Position numbers and translations under genes: made by a program. From the NCBI GenBank assembly GCA_003389385.1, contig QQVM01000012.1:186001-250000 (forward strand): a stretch of DNA of 64,000 nt, written 5' to 3'. The stretch comes from Bacteroidota bacterium (GTDB lineage: Bacteria > Bacteroidota > Bacteroidia > AKYH767-A > 2013-40CM-41-45). Positions 53,945 to 62,655 of the stretch are shown here, in pieces (position 1 is the first letter of the stretch; the number at the start of each line of letters is the position of its first letter). The notes below the pieces were generated by a model, which ran no database searches, had not been told where the DNA came from, and was given only the letters and a program-made list of their open reading frames with translations.

Positions 53945-54319
53945 ATGCCTGAATTTTTATACAACAACAAACTCTATTACAATCCAGTTGAATTTGCGAT
54001 GGATAGAATAGGAGGAACATGGAAAATGCCAATCTTATGGCGATTGAAAGATAAAGTGATGCGATACGGAGAACTCAAAAAGGATATTCCCCACATTACC
54101 CATAAAATGCTCACCAGTCAGTTAAGAGAGTTGGAAAAAGAAGGATTTATCAGCCGTGAAGTTTATCCCGTTGTCCCGCCAAAAGTAGAATACTCAATAA
54201 CCAAGCGAGGTCAAAGAGCAATTCTTATCGTTGATACCATACGCAATTATGGTTTAGATTTAATGAAAGAATTTGGAGTTGAGTACTCTAAAATTGCAAA
54301 GCACAAAAAGGAGAAATAG
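53945..54319 (+). CDS. HxlR family transcriptional regulator
   Basis: 124 residues. Winged helix-turn-helix of the HxlR/MarR-related type: PVEFAMDRIGGTWKMPILWRL (helix 1-2), RYGELKKDIPHITHKMLTSQLRELEKEGFI (recognition helix), REVYPVVPPKVEYSITKRGQ (wing, with the family's VPPKVEY). Many HxlR proteins sense quinones, aldehydes or oxidants through a Cys, but this one has no Cys in the usual N-terminal position, so a ligand or another mechanism is likely. Divergent from the DJ-1-led operon, which it presumably controls. Confidence 0.92.
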   Translation: MPEFLYNNKLYYNPVEFAMDRIGGTWKMPILWRLKDKVMRYGELKKDIPHITHKMLTSQLRELEKEGFISREVYPVVPPKVEYSITKRGQRAILIVDTIRNYGLDLMKEFGVEYSKIAKHKKEK

Positions 54320-54585
54320 AGGATCGGAGAAAATGGCTCTTTTGCAAAACTTTGGTTGTGTGTCGGCTTGTGCAGTTTTGCAAATGTATTTGAACCTTTG
54401 CGATGTCTTAAAAATTTCTCTCATTTTGTTACCCTGTTACAATTTTTGCAATTAATCTGTCTTGTTGTATCTGTGATTCAATAAATCTTGACATTTTCAT
54501 AGGCAATTAAATTTAGAGATTTGTTTGATAAGTTTTTATATGGAAGTTGTGCAACGGATACGGCTGTTAGTGGCTGGCATTCTTG

Positions 54586-55098
54586 TCATTTCAGTTGTTT
54601 TATTTTCTTCCATTTTCGTATTCTGTCTTTTGCGTTTTTAAATGGCGAAGAAGTATTGAGTTGTATCATTTTTCCCAAAGTCCATTTGTCGTACCAAGCC
54701 GTTTCATAAAGTTCTCTGTTCGTTTTGCTTTCAATTAATTTCAATATTTCGTTTGTCGTTTTGTCAAGTTTTTCGTTAAGTGTTTTGAGGTCGTCTTTTT
54801 CGTAGTCCTTGTAAAATTTTTGTGCAAGTAGTCCGAGTTCATTCCACTTATAACCTGTGTCTGGGAAGTCAACTTCAAGTCCTTTGCTTTTCTTATCGTT
54901 CCATTTCAAAACCAATTGTCCCCAACCAATAAGATAAGCGACAAGGTTGTTGATACTCATTTGAGTATTTTTAGAATGTCCGTCAAGTTCTTTTTTTTCG
55001 CTAAGGTCAATTGGAATGTTGGCAAGTTCGGTTGTCAACTTTTTGTAGTTGTCAACTATTGCTTTGAGTAATTCGTCTTTGTCCTTCGGTATTGGCAT
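54586..55098 (-). CDS. ClbS/DfsB family four-helix protein
   Basis: 170 residues from ATG 55098 (MPIPKDKDELLKAIVDNYKK), the family-typical start; the frame opens 8 codons earlier. A DinB-like four-helix bundle: LNNLVAYLIGWG-like ISINNLVAYLIGWGQLVLKW, then KWNELGLLAQKFYKDYEKDD, and the C-terminal YDKWTLGKMIQLNTSSPFKNAKDRIRKW (DUF1706/ClbS ending). ClbS protects colibactin producers from the toxin's cyclopropane, and DfsB is linked to resistance; most members are uncharacterised. Flanked by 8-base inverted words TTAGTGGC (54567-54574) and GCCACTAA (55137-55144), and isolated between non-coding spacers, which suggests a mobile single-gene unit. Confidence 0.87.
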   Translation of the reverse strand: MPIPKDKDELLKAIVDNYKKLTTELANIPIDLSEKKELDGHSKNTQMSINNLVAYLIGWGQLVLKWNDKKSKGLEVDFPDTGYKWNELGLLAQKFYKDYEKDDLKTLNEKLDKTTNEILKLIESKTNRELYETAWYDKWTLGKMIQLNTSSPFKNAKDRIRKWKKIKQLK

Positions 55099-55290
55099 TT
55101 TTGTTCTTATTGTTTGTTGCATCGTCCGCTATGCTTGCCACTAATGTTTCGGGGCTTGGCGATGGCGAGCATTACGAAGAACTATACTGTCGGCAAGCAC
55201 AAATGTATAATTGAAGCACAACATTTCAATAAACAATGTCCGGCCGCTATTGCTAACCCGTGTTACCTGCTTGCATTTTTTTAATTTTCT

Positions 55291-56223
55291 TCAAAGCTCA
55301 TTTTTGTCATTAATAACTAATACAACTTTACCATTAGGCCGACCCTTTTCAACCAAATCCTGAGCTTCTGCTGCCGATGTCAATGGTAATGTTTTTGCTA
55401 TAAAAGGTTTTATCAGACCTTCCTTTACCCATTCAGCACCTTGCTTTAATTTTAGAGTGTCTGGTTTTGTCGCAATGAAAATAGCTTTGACTCCTATTTG
55501 ATTTGCCTTTTCAATGTCAGGTGGCATGGCTGTACTAACAAGCATTCCTCCTTTTTTTAAAACACCATATAATTGTATTTGAGTCGGACCGCCGACAAAA
55601 TCTATTACAGCATCCATTTTGGTAACCAAATTTTTGAAGTCTTCTTTGGCGTAATCGATAATGCGTGTAACCCCAATCATTTTTAACTTTTCTATTCCTT
55701 CGCCTGATGCAGTCGCAGTAATATCAAGCCCCATATTATTGGCAATCTGCGAGAAAATATAACCAACGCTACCAGCTGCTCCTTGAATCAATATTCTTTG
55801 TCCGCTGGTTAGAGACAATGTTTCCATTAAAAACAGTGAAGTAGTAAGTGCCACAGGCAAAGAGGCTGCCTCAATAAAATTAATATTGTCAGGTTTTTGA
55901 ACTACTAAATCTGCTGATATAACAGCGAATTCTGAATAGCCTCCATTGGGAATTCGGGCAAAGACTTCATCTCCTTTTTTAAAAATAGTTACATTTTCAC
56001 CTACAGCATCTATTATTCCTGAAATTTCAATTCCAAAGGTAAAAGGAAACTGAATGGGGAAAATGGTCTGCATAAATCCTGTTCGATATCTTATATCAAC
56101 CATATTAACTGCAGCGGCTTTTATTTGAACGAGAACTTCATTAATCTTTGGTTCAGGTTTTGAAGTTTCAATAATTCTTAATTTATCAGAACTTCCAAAC
56201 TCATCGATAACAATATTTTTCAT
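55291..56223 (-). CDS. Quinone oxidoreductase-like MDR enzyme
   Basis: 310 residues. Medium-chain dehydrogenase/reductase without zinc ligands: VNMVDIRYRTGF, FGIEISGIIDAVGENV, KKGDEVFARIPNGGYSEFAV, SLPVALTTSLFLM, and the NADP motif IQGAAGSVG (146-154). The C-terminus KGRPNGKVVLVI is typical of the quinone oxidoreductase (QOR/zeta-crystallin-like) group. It would reduce quinones or enones with NADPH, in line with detoxification. Cytoplasmic. Single-gene unit between spacers that carry hairpins, on the same strand as the neighbouring ClbS-like gene, 192 bases upstream of it. Confidence 0.9.
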   Translation of the reverse strand: MKNIVIDEFGSSDKLRIIETSKPEPKINEVLVQIKAAAVNMVDIRYRTGFMQTIFPIQFPFTFGIEISGIIDAVGENVTIFKKGDEVFARIPNGGYSEFAVISADLVVQKPDNINFIEAASLPVALTTSLFLMETLSLTSGQRILIQGAAGSVGYIFSQIANNMGLDITATASGEGIEKLKMIGVTRIIDYAKEDFKNLVTKMDAVIDFVGGPTQIQLYGVLKKGGMLVSTAMPPDIEKANQIGVKAIFIATKPDTLKLKQGAEWVKEGLIKPFIAKTLPLTSAAEAQDLVEKGRPNGKVVLVINDKNEL

Positions 56224-56296
56224 TTTTACGTGTTTTTTACGTTGTATTGATTTCCTTACAGGTAATATAATGGTACTTGGTGCAGTGACGGATTTC

Positions 56297-56316
56297 CCTG
56301 CCTGCCGTCAGGCAGG
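56297..56316. repeat. Perfect GC-rich inverted repeat
   Basis: CCTGCCTG (56297-56304), CCGT, CAGGCAGG (56309-56316). A perfect 8-base stem, far richer in G and C than the surrounding sequence. It resembles REP/MITE-like hairpins scattered in Bacteroidota genomes, but only one copy is seen in the window. Confidence 0.75.
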
Positions 56317-56442
56317 AGAGTACGAAACTGTCAATACGCCACAAAAGCTAATGCGAGGTAGGATGTTCAATTAACCACTACACCCTCCATTGAGCCAAAC
56401 ACCTGTTCGCGGTTCGGACTTCTATGTCTGTGAAAATTTTAT

Positions 56443-57012
56443 TCAATATTTCTCAGTGTAAATTTCGCCATTTGGATTTCTTATCACTTTTACTTCTTCT
56501 ATATGATAAGGTTTGTTTGCATTTTTGTTTTCAAATAGTTCAAATCTGAAAGTTAATACTTTTGGGTAATGTATATGTTCTGTTGATTTCATTTCGTTAA
56601 AATTGTCTGCAATTGATTTTGGAAAAAAGTTGTCGTATGTTTTATAACGTTCTATGGCTAATTTCGATAAAGTGTCAGGATGCTTTTCTAGAATTTCTTT
56701 AGGAATTTCTACTTGCTGTGTCATTGGCTTACTATTAAAATTCGCATCCCCCGGAAATTCTATGTGTCTCGTTGCTATACCATAATTCTCACCACTTTTA
56801 AGTTTCTTTTTATTTGTTGTTTTTTCAGGTTGTGATATTGTGTCGTTTTGAAAAGAGGGTGGTTCTTCTTTGACTTGTTTCAATGTGTCTGAATGAGTTA
56901 CTATTTCATGTGAGCGAAGTTGTTTAGTCTCAGATGACGAATCATCTTGTTTCGAGTTATTACACCCCATAAACATTACCAGAACTATCCATATTTTTAA
57001 ATTTGTTCTCAT
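56443..57012 (-). CDS. Putative lipoprotein, unknown function
   Basis: 189 residues. Lipoprotein signal LKIWIVLVMFMGC with Cys17, then a long polar, low-complexity linker (NNSKQDDSSSETKQLRSHEI, to about residue 75). A compact C-terminal part (about 80-189) contains RHIEFPGDANFNSKPMTQQV and PKEILEKHPDTLSKLAIERY and ends in VKVIRNPNGEIYTEKY. No family recognised. Probably in the periplasm or outer membrane. Isolated gene, low GC like its surroundings; its start is 54 bases left of the 87-base inverted-repeat element. Confidence 0.65.
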   Translation of the reverse strand: MRTNLKIWIVLVMFMGCNNSKQDDSSSETKQLRSHEIVTHSDTLKQVKEEPPSFQNDTISQPEKTTNKKKLKSGENYGIATRHIEFPGDANFNSKPMTQQVEIPKEILEKHPDTLSKLAIERYKTYDNFFPKSIADNFNEMKSTEHIHYPKVLTFRFELFENKNANKPYHIEEVKVIRNPNGEIYTEKY

Positions 57013-57065
57013 TCAGTTTTTTCCTTGTTACTTGTCTCTCGCTCTTGTGTCGTTTTGACTGACGG

Positions 57066-57152
57066 TAAGTGGCTGACTTTTTCAGACAGGTTAAAAATAG
57101 AATATCTATCTTAACTTTAATAATAAACGTCAATGAAAAAGTCAGCCACTTA
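57066..57152. repeat. 87-base element bounded by perfect 19-base inverted repeats
   Basis: TAAGTGGCTGACTTTTTCA (57066-57084) is the exact reverse complement of 57134-57152. The 49-base middle holds a second, imperfect palindrome (GTTAA, AATAG, CTAT, TTAAC), so the whole could fold into one long hairpin. No coding capacity. It resembles a MITE or a small structured RNA or recombination site. Confidence 0.8.
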
Positions 57153-57250
57153 TCAGACCGCATGAATCGTTAAACGATAAAACACCGATTGAATATGCAG
57201 CGTAGGTTTTCTTCAGGCGTGGTGCCCTCCGAATTATCAAGAGCGATTAC

Positions 57251-57280
57251 AAAAAACGTGGGCTTGCAAGCTCTTTTTTT
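57251..57280 (-). terminator. Terminator after the response regulator gene
   Basis: The hairpin GGGCTTGCAAGCTC (57260-57273) is flanked by AAAAAA on the left (a T-run for the minus strand) and TTTTTTT on the right. It lies 66 bases downstream of the response regulator stop and could work in both directions. The stem is short (5-6 pairs). Confidence 0.5.
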
Positions 57281-57345
57281 CTACATTAAAAAATAAAAAT
57301 GTGTTTGCAAATGAGTTGGCGATAATAGCGTGGAAGTTGTTTTAC

Positions 57346-57744
57346 TTAACCAAAAATTTTTGTAAGGATTGCTTTGTTAAGTGGTTTCTCAATAAAATCT
57401 ATGACAAGTGGATTTAGGTTTGCACGTTGAATATCGGCAGGGTCAACGGAAGAGGAAAGCATGTAGATATTGAATTGCTTTTTTACTGGCTCGGAGAGTG
57501 AATTAAACTTATCAAGGAATTCCCATCCAGTTAAGGTAGGCATGTTGATGTCTAAAAAGAGGGTTACTTTCTCTTCAAGTGGTTTATTTATAAATTCAGT
57601 TTCTAGGTATTCCAATGCTTCCTCGGGAACAACAAAGTCCTTTACTTCTACTTCTCCAAAAGATTTTCTTAATACAATTTTATTAAGTGCATTATTTTGC
57701 GGATCGTCGTCAACGATTAGAAATCGCTTTGAAGATTTTGCCAT
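57346..57744 (-). CDS. Single-domain response regulator
   Basis: 132 residues, a receiver domain only. Acidic pocket Asp12-Asp14 (IVDDDP), phospho-acceptor Asp65 (LFLDINMP), Ser97-99 (MLSSSV) and Lys120 (FIEKPL). No output domain, so it works by protein contact or as a phosphate relay or sink. It starts 12 bases after the stop of the 1622-residue PAS histidine kinase and is its evident partner. Followed by a hairpin terminator. Cytoplasmic. Confidence 0.93.
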   Translation of the reverse strand: MAKSSKRFLIVDDDPQNNALNKIVLRKSFGEVEVKDFVVPEEALEYLETEFINKPLEEKVTLFLDINMPTLTGWEFLDKFNSLSEPVKKQFNIYMLSSSVDPADIQRANLNPLVIDFIEKPLNKAILTKIFG

Positions 57745-57756
57745 GTTAACTTTAAT

Positions 57757-60700
57757 TTAGTTATCAAATACAATTGTGAACTCAGTTCCTTTATTGAGTT
57801 CGCTTGCTACGGTTATTTTTCCGCCAATTGCTTCAACTTGAGTTTTAACCATGAATAAGCCCATACCCTTGCCTTCTACGTGGGAATGGAATCGTTTGTA
57901 GAGTCCGAATACTTTATTGCCTTTTGTTTTCATGTCAATGCCTAAACCATTATCCTTAAATGTGAGGATTATTTTTCCGTTTTCTATTTTACTTTTTATT
58001 TGAATGAGTGGTGGCTCATCGGGCTTGCTGTATTTTATGCTATTGCTGATAAGGTTATAGAAGATACTGTGCATATATATTTTAAGAGAAAATATTTCGT
58101 CAATCTCTGAAAAATCAGTATTGATTCGAACTTGATGTTTGTCTATAATATTCCCGATGCTGATAATTATATCGTTTACCAATTTTGAAAAATATATAAG
58201 TTCTTTTTTCTCGTTAACCTCTCGTTTTACTTGTAGTATGGAGTTGATGTCTTTAATGATGGTATCAAGTCGTGATACGGATGTAGAAAGACCATGGAGA
58301 AATTCTTTTTTCTCTGGCGGTGTGAGTGTTTCGTCCTGTAGCACTTCAGCAAAGCCGATAATATTTGCTGTGGGTGCTCGAAGGTTGTGTGATATGATGA
58401 ATGTAAACTGTTCAAGGTCGCGGTTGCGTTGCGTCATATCATCAATCAATTTTTCACGCTCCTGGTATGCAATTAATAAATTCTCTTCCGATTTTTTACG
58501 CTGTGTAATATCCCTAACGAAGGCACAGAAAAATTCTTCACCTCCCTGTTTGATTGGTAGTACTGTTAATTCAATTGGAAATTCTTCTCCATTTTTTCTG
58601 ATGGCAGATAATTCCAATAATGCATTGAGGTATTTCCCTTCCCCTGTATTAAGATAGTTCTTTATCCCTTCAACATGGTATTTGCGAAATGGTTCCGGTA
58701 TAATCATTTCGGATAATGGTTTTCCCATGACTTCTTCCGCTTTCCATCCAAAAATAACTTCTGCCTGAGGATTCCAGAATGTAATCTTTTCGTTGGTATC
58801 AATAGAAATAATTGCATCCAGGGCACCATTCATGATGAGCCTTCTTTTCTCCTCGCTTTTTGTAATTTCTTCATGTGCTTTTTTACTTTGGGTGATATCT
58901 GCAAAGTAAACAGAAATACCGGTAGGTGTAGGATAAATGCTTTCCTCAAACCATGCATCAAAAGGAGCGTAATAAAATTCAAACTTAGTGGCCTCTGCTG
59001 TAATCTTAACCTTTCTCAATTCATCTTCGAATTGCGTATTTTTTAAATCAGGGAATTCTGTGAACAGGTTTTTACCGATAATATTTTCTTTATTAACGGC
59101 TAATAAACTGGCACAGCTGGAATTCATGTATGTAAAATTTAATTCACCATCTAGTGCATAAAAATAGTCGGAGATGCTTTCGAGAATTTCCCGAATCTGA
59201 ATTTCAAGAGATTTTGAAGCATGAATATCCTGGATGCTTCCATAAATTCGTTTGCATTGTCCATTAATCAGCTCTGCATTTCCTATCGCCCGTACCCATC
59301 GTTCATTATTATTAATAGTTACAATAATGGCTTCAAAATCAAACGGAGTACCTGTTTCAATGCATTCGTTCACCGCCTTGCTTACAAGTGCTCTAAAATC
59401 TTCGTGATAAAAATTAATGGCTTCACTCAAATTTGGCTTAAAATTTCCGGGGGTTTCGTGAATCTCATGAGTAATTTTGGACCAAAAGAGTGACTTATTG
59501 ATTAAATCAACTTCCCAACTGCCAATCCTGGCAATTTCTGAAACTTCATTTAAAAGCACTTCATTTTGAGCTTCTTTAGTGATATCCAACACCACCGAAT
59601 TAAAACAAACCGTGCCGTCGGCCAGAAAATCGGGAGTACCAGTACCCAAAAGTGTTCTGATTTTACCACTTGGAGCAACACTCTTATAACGTGAAACCCA
59701 CTTGGTTTTTGTTTTTACCGATTCTTTAATGCTCTGTTGCACTTGCTCATAATCGCCACCGGACCTGGTTTGACTCCATACCAAATCAATATTTACCATA
59801 ACCTCTTCCGGACTGTACTCCCAAATTTCATACGCTCCTTTGGTAACATTTCTAAGAACATCGGTACCATCAGGATATAACAGATATTGAAACACTACCC
59901 CCGGCAGATTATCAGCTAAAGAATGTAATCGCAGTTCTGCTACTTTTCTTTCATGGATGTCCTGAAAACTTCCAAAAATACGTATGCATTGACCATTTAT
60001 CATTTCTGCTCTGCCTATTGATCTTACCCAAACTTCATTTTTTTTAGTTGTTACAATAATGGCTTCAAAATCAAACGGTGTTCCTGTTTCAATGCAGGCA
60101 TTTACAGCCTCAGTTACAAGTTCCCTGAAATCTTCCCGGTAAAAATTAATCGCTTCATTTAATAGTGGTTTATAATTTTCGGGAGTCTCGTGAATCTCAT
60201 GAGTAATGTCGGACCAAAACAGAGTATTATTGATTAAATCAACTTCCCAGCTACCAATACGTGATAGTTGGTTGGATTCTTTTAATAAACTTGCAACTTT
60301 AACTTCCTCAGTAATATCCTTGCCAATACAGAATATAAGCCCGTCTTCAACTGAAGGAGAACAATTCCAACTAATTGTTTTGATGGCACCGGTTTTGGTG
60401 AGGTTTCTATTTATAAAATTATGTATTGGAGTTCCGTAGGATAGCTTTTTTAATTCTGCTAATGATATTTCGGTATCAGCAGGATATAAATAATTGGTAA
60501 ATGGTTTTGAAATAAGTTCCTTTTCCGTATAGCCCAGTAATTTGCAAGTGTATGGATTTACAGACCTTATGTAACCATCCAAACCAACAGTAATAATGAT
60601 ATCGGGCGCAAATTCAAAAATCTTTGTCAGCTCAATCTCTGTTTTCTTTCGTGCTATTTCGGCACCAATAAATACGCCAAGTTTTTCAAAAACATTAATA

Positions 60701-62625
60701 ATCCAATCCACATTTTTAGTTATTGCTTGTGTTCCAAATTGAAAAACACCAATAAACTTATCATGATACATTAACGGTAAACCAACAATGGTTTTAATTC
60801 CGGCCTCTTCGGCTGCTTTAGATCTAATCAGCAAGTCTTGATTCTTGCCTTTATATTCCCATATTATGGGTTTAACATTTTCCCAAACTTTACCCTGCAA
60901 TCCTTGTCCTTTTTGAAGAATCGTATCTACGATTGAATTTTCATAAAAGATAGTTGCTGCTTTATCCTTTTTATAAACCGCCTTCAATTCGAGTAACTTT
61001 TCTTGAATATCAGTCATCCAAATTTCACAAAAACTGAACTGGCCAAAAAAGGCAACTTCTTCGCAAAGTTTGCTTAAAGTACTGAATAAATCAGGCTCTA
61101 CTTTAAAAATCTTACTGATTTTCGAAGTTAAACTAATTGATAATTCAAGTTTTTTACTTTCTGTAACGTCTCTTTCTACAGCAATCCAATGGGTGTACCA
61201 TCCTGTTTCATCCGCCACAGGAGAAACGGAAAAGTTTATCCAAAACTCATCTCCATTTTTTTTATAATTGAGGGTAGTAATTTCACATGATTCCCAATTC
61301 CGCAGGGCCTTACTCAACCTTTCCAGTTCTGCCTTATCTGAATTGGGTCCCTGAAGGATTCTTGGCGATTTCCCGATGACTTCGTCTGCTGTGTATCCCG
61401 TCATCCTTGTAAAGGCCTCATTCACATATAAAATACGTGGTCCTGGATCATCCATGGGTTCTGCTTCAGTAATTAACACCGCATCTTTTGTATTGGTGAT
61501 TACGCTTTCCAGCAGTTTTAAATGTTGCGTTTCTTTCTTTTTAGCAGTTATGTCTCTCGAGTTGGCCACAATTCCTTTAATAGCAGGATTGGATAACATA
61601 TTGGTTAAAACTGTTTCTATCCATCGCCATTCGCCATCTTTATTTTTAAATCGAAACGGCTCCACTTCAACCCGACTTTCAAGAATTATTTTATTTAAAC
61701 TATTCTGTGTTTTTTCCACGTCTTCAGGATGAATGTAGTCGAAAGGACTTTTTCCAATAAACTCCTCAGGCTCTATGCCTAAGATCCCTATAGAGGTTGG
61801 GCTAACATAGGTGTATATTCCAGTCTCATCCAAAATTCCTATCAAATCGGAACCCTCTTGTACTAATGCCTTGAAGCGATTTTCACTCTCAATTAGTAAT
61901 TCTTCCTTTTGGATTTTTTCTCGTGCATCTCTTGCTATTCCAATTAAGTTTTTGCTTTTAGGATCATAACGAACCGACCATAGGTTAAACGCAATTCCTC
62001 CATCTTTTCTTTTGTATCGATTCTCGAAAATGGTCAGTGTTTTTCCGTTAAGAATTTCATTGGTAACTTCATTTGTTTTTTCCTTATCCTCTTCAATAAC
62101 AAAATCAATAAATGCTTTTCCAACCAATTCATGCTTTTCATATCCCCATAGCTCTATACAAGCAGCGCTCACGTTGGTGAAGAAGCCCTGCTCATCAATT
62201 TTGCAAATCACATCCAAAGAAGCATCCATAATTACTTCTGCTTCGGTATTTGATTTTACAAAAGAAGTTATATCTCTCGATTGGCAAGCTACATTAACTA
62301 CAACTTTGTTTTCATCGATTATTGGATTAAACGTTATTTGACTATATTCAACTTGATTCGTATTTGGGTTATAAAAGTGTTCCACAATTTCGAAGTGTTC
62401 GCCATTCAACCCACGCTCATAATATGCTTTCCATTTTTCTATATATCCATCGCCAAACCCCTCTACGAATACTTGCTCGTTTAGTTTTTTCTCTTTACCA
62501 GTTACCGCTTTCATTAAGTTTAAGTATGCCTTATTGGCATACACCAAACAAAAATGATGACCTACAGCCCAGATAAGGTCGTTGGTTTGGTCGAGCAGAA
62601 GGTTGGCATATTGTTTATCAGGCAT
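57757..62625 (-). CDS. Soluble multi-PAS/GAF sensor histidine kinase
   Basis: 1622 residues without transmembrane helices. I count about ten PAS/PAC units (roughly 8-130, 135-245, 250-370, 373-490, 665-780, 785-905, 910-1030, 1030-1145, 1150-1265, 1275-1395) and a GAF domain (about 510-660, GQGLQGKVWENVKPIIWEY, IVGLPLMYHDKFIGVFQFG). The kinase core follows: H-box ISHNLRAPTANIIGF with His1413, N-box FYNLISNSIKYS (Asn1524), G1 DNGLG (1558) and G2 GKGMGLFMVK. Two PAS units are near-duplicates. A cytoplasmic sensor, possibly of light, redox or metabolites; no clear cofactor Cys or haem motif was identified. Forms an operon with the downstream receiver protein. Confidence 0.93.
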   Translation of the reverse strand: MPDKQYANLLLDQTNDLIWAVGHHFCLVYANKAYLNLMKAVTGKEKKLNEQVFVEGFGDGYIEKWKAYYERGLNGEHFEIVEHFYNPNTNQVEYSQITFNPIIDENKVVVNVACQSRDITSFVKSNTEAEVIMDASLDVICKIDEQGFFTNVSAACIELWGYEKHELVGKAFIDFVIEEDKEKTNEVTNEILNGKTLTIFENRYKRKDGGIAFNLWSVRYDPKSKNLIGIARDAREKIQKEELLIESENRFKALVQEGSDLIGILDETGIYTYVSPTSIGILGIEPEEFIGKSPFDYIHPEDVEKTQNSLNKIILESRVEVEPFRFKNKDGEWRWIETVLTNMLSNPAIKGIVANSRDITAKKKETQHLKLLESVITNTKDAVLITEAEPMDDPGPRILYVNEAFTRMTGYTADEVIGKSPRILQGPNSDKAELERLSKALRNWESCEITTLNYKKNGDEFWINFSVSPVADETGWYTHWIAVERDVTESKKLELSISLTSKISKIFKVEPDLFSTLSKLCEEVAFFGQFSFCEIWMTDIQEKLLELKAVYKKDKAATIFYENSIVDTILQKGQGLQGKVWENVKPIIWEYKGKNQDLLIRSKAAEEAGIKTIVGLPLMYHDKFIGVFQFGTQAITKNVDWIINVFEKLGVFIGAEIARKKTEIELTKIFEFAPDIIITVGLDGYIRSVNPYTCKLLGYTEKELISKPFTNYLYPADTEISLAELKKLSYGTPIHNFINRNLTKTGAIKTISWNCSPSVEDGLIFCIGKDITEEVKVASLLKESNQLSRIGSWEVDLINNTLFWSDITHEIHETPENYKPLLNEAINFYREDFRELVTEAVNACIETGTPFDFEAIIVTTKKNEVWVRSIGRAEMINGQCIRIFGSFQDIHERKVAELRLHSLADNLPGVVFQYLLYPDGTDVLRNVTKGAYEIWEYSPEEVMVNIDLVWSQTRSGGDYEQVQQSIKESVKTKTKWVSRYKSVAPSGKIRTLLGTGTPDFLADGTVCFNSVVLDITKEAQNEVLLNEVSEIARIGSWEVDLINKSLFWSKITHEIHETPGNFKPNLSEAINFYHEDFRALVSKAVNECIETGTPFDFEAIIVTINNNERWVRAIGNAELINGQCKRIYGSIQDIHASKSLEIQIREILESISDYFYALDGELNFTYMNSSCASLLAVNKENIIGKNLFTEFPDLKNTQFEDELRKVKITAEATKFEFYYAPFDAWFEESIYPTPTGISVYFADITQSKKAHEEITKSEEKRRLIMNGALDAIISIDTNEKITFWNPQAEVIFGWKAEEVMGKPLSEMIIPEPFRKYHVEGIKNYLNTGEGKYLNALLELSAIRKNGEEFPIELTVLPIKQGGEEFFCAFVRDITQRKKSEENLLIAYQEREKLIDDMTQRNRDLEQFTFIISHNLRAPTANIIGFAEVLQDETLTPPEKKEFLHGLSTSVSRLDTIIKDINSILQVKREVNEKKELIYFSKLVNDIIISIGNIIDKHQVRINTDFSEIDEIFSLKIYMHSIFYNLISNSIKYSKPDEPPLIQIKSKIENGKIILTFKDNGLGIDMKTKGNKVFGLYKRFHSHVEGKGMGLFMVKTQVEAIGGKITVASELNKGTEFTIVFDN

Positions 62626-62647
62626 TTGCGATCATTTTTTAAAAATT

Positions 62648-62655
62648 CAAATATA
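62648..62655 (-). promoter_or_regulatory. -7 element for the histidine kinase operon
   Basis: On the minus strand TATATTTG matches TAnnTTTG exactly, 22 bases before the ATG at 62625. No clear -33 TTTG lies upstream. Confidence 0.4.

Larger units (their letters stand above)
57013..57345. other. Spacer with a large inverted-repeat element and a terminator
   Basis: 333 bases between the lipoprotein gene start and the response regulator gene end. It contains the 19-base perfect inverted repeat (57066-57152) and the hairpin at 57251-57280. No gene is supported. Confidence 0.6.

Noticed and set aside
54273-54709. Short plus-strand frames after the HxlR gene
   Set aside because: Cys/Phe-rich random-looking translations, partly antisense to the ClbS-like gene.
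56340-56420. tRNA-like stretch (GAGGGTGTAGTGGTTAA on the minus strand)
   Set aside because: No cloverleaf can be closed and there is no T-loop consensus; better seen as spacer sequence.
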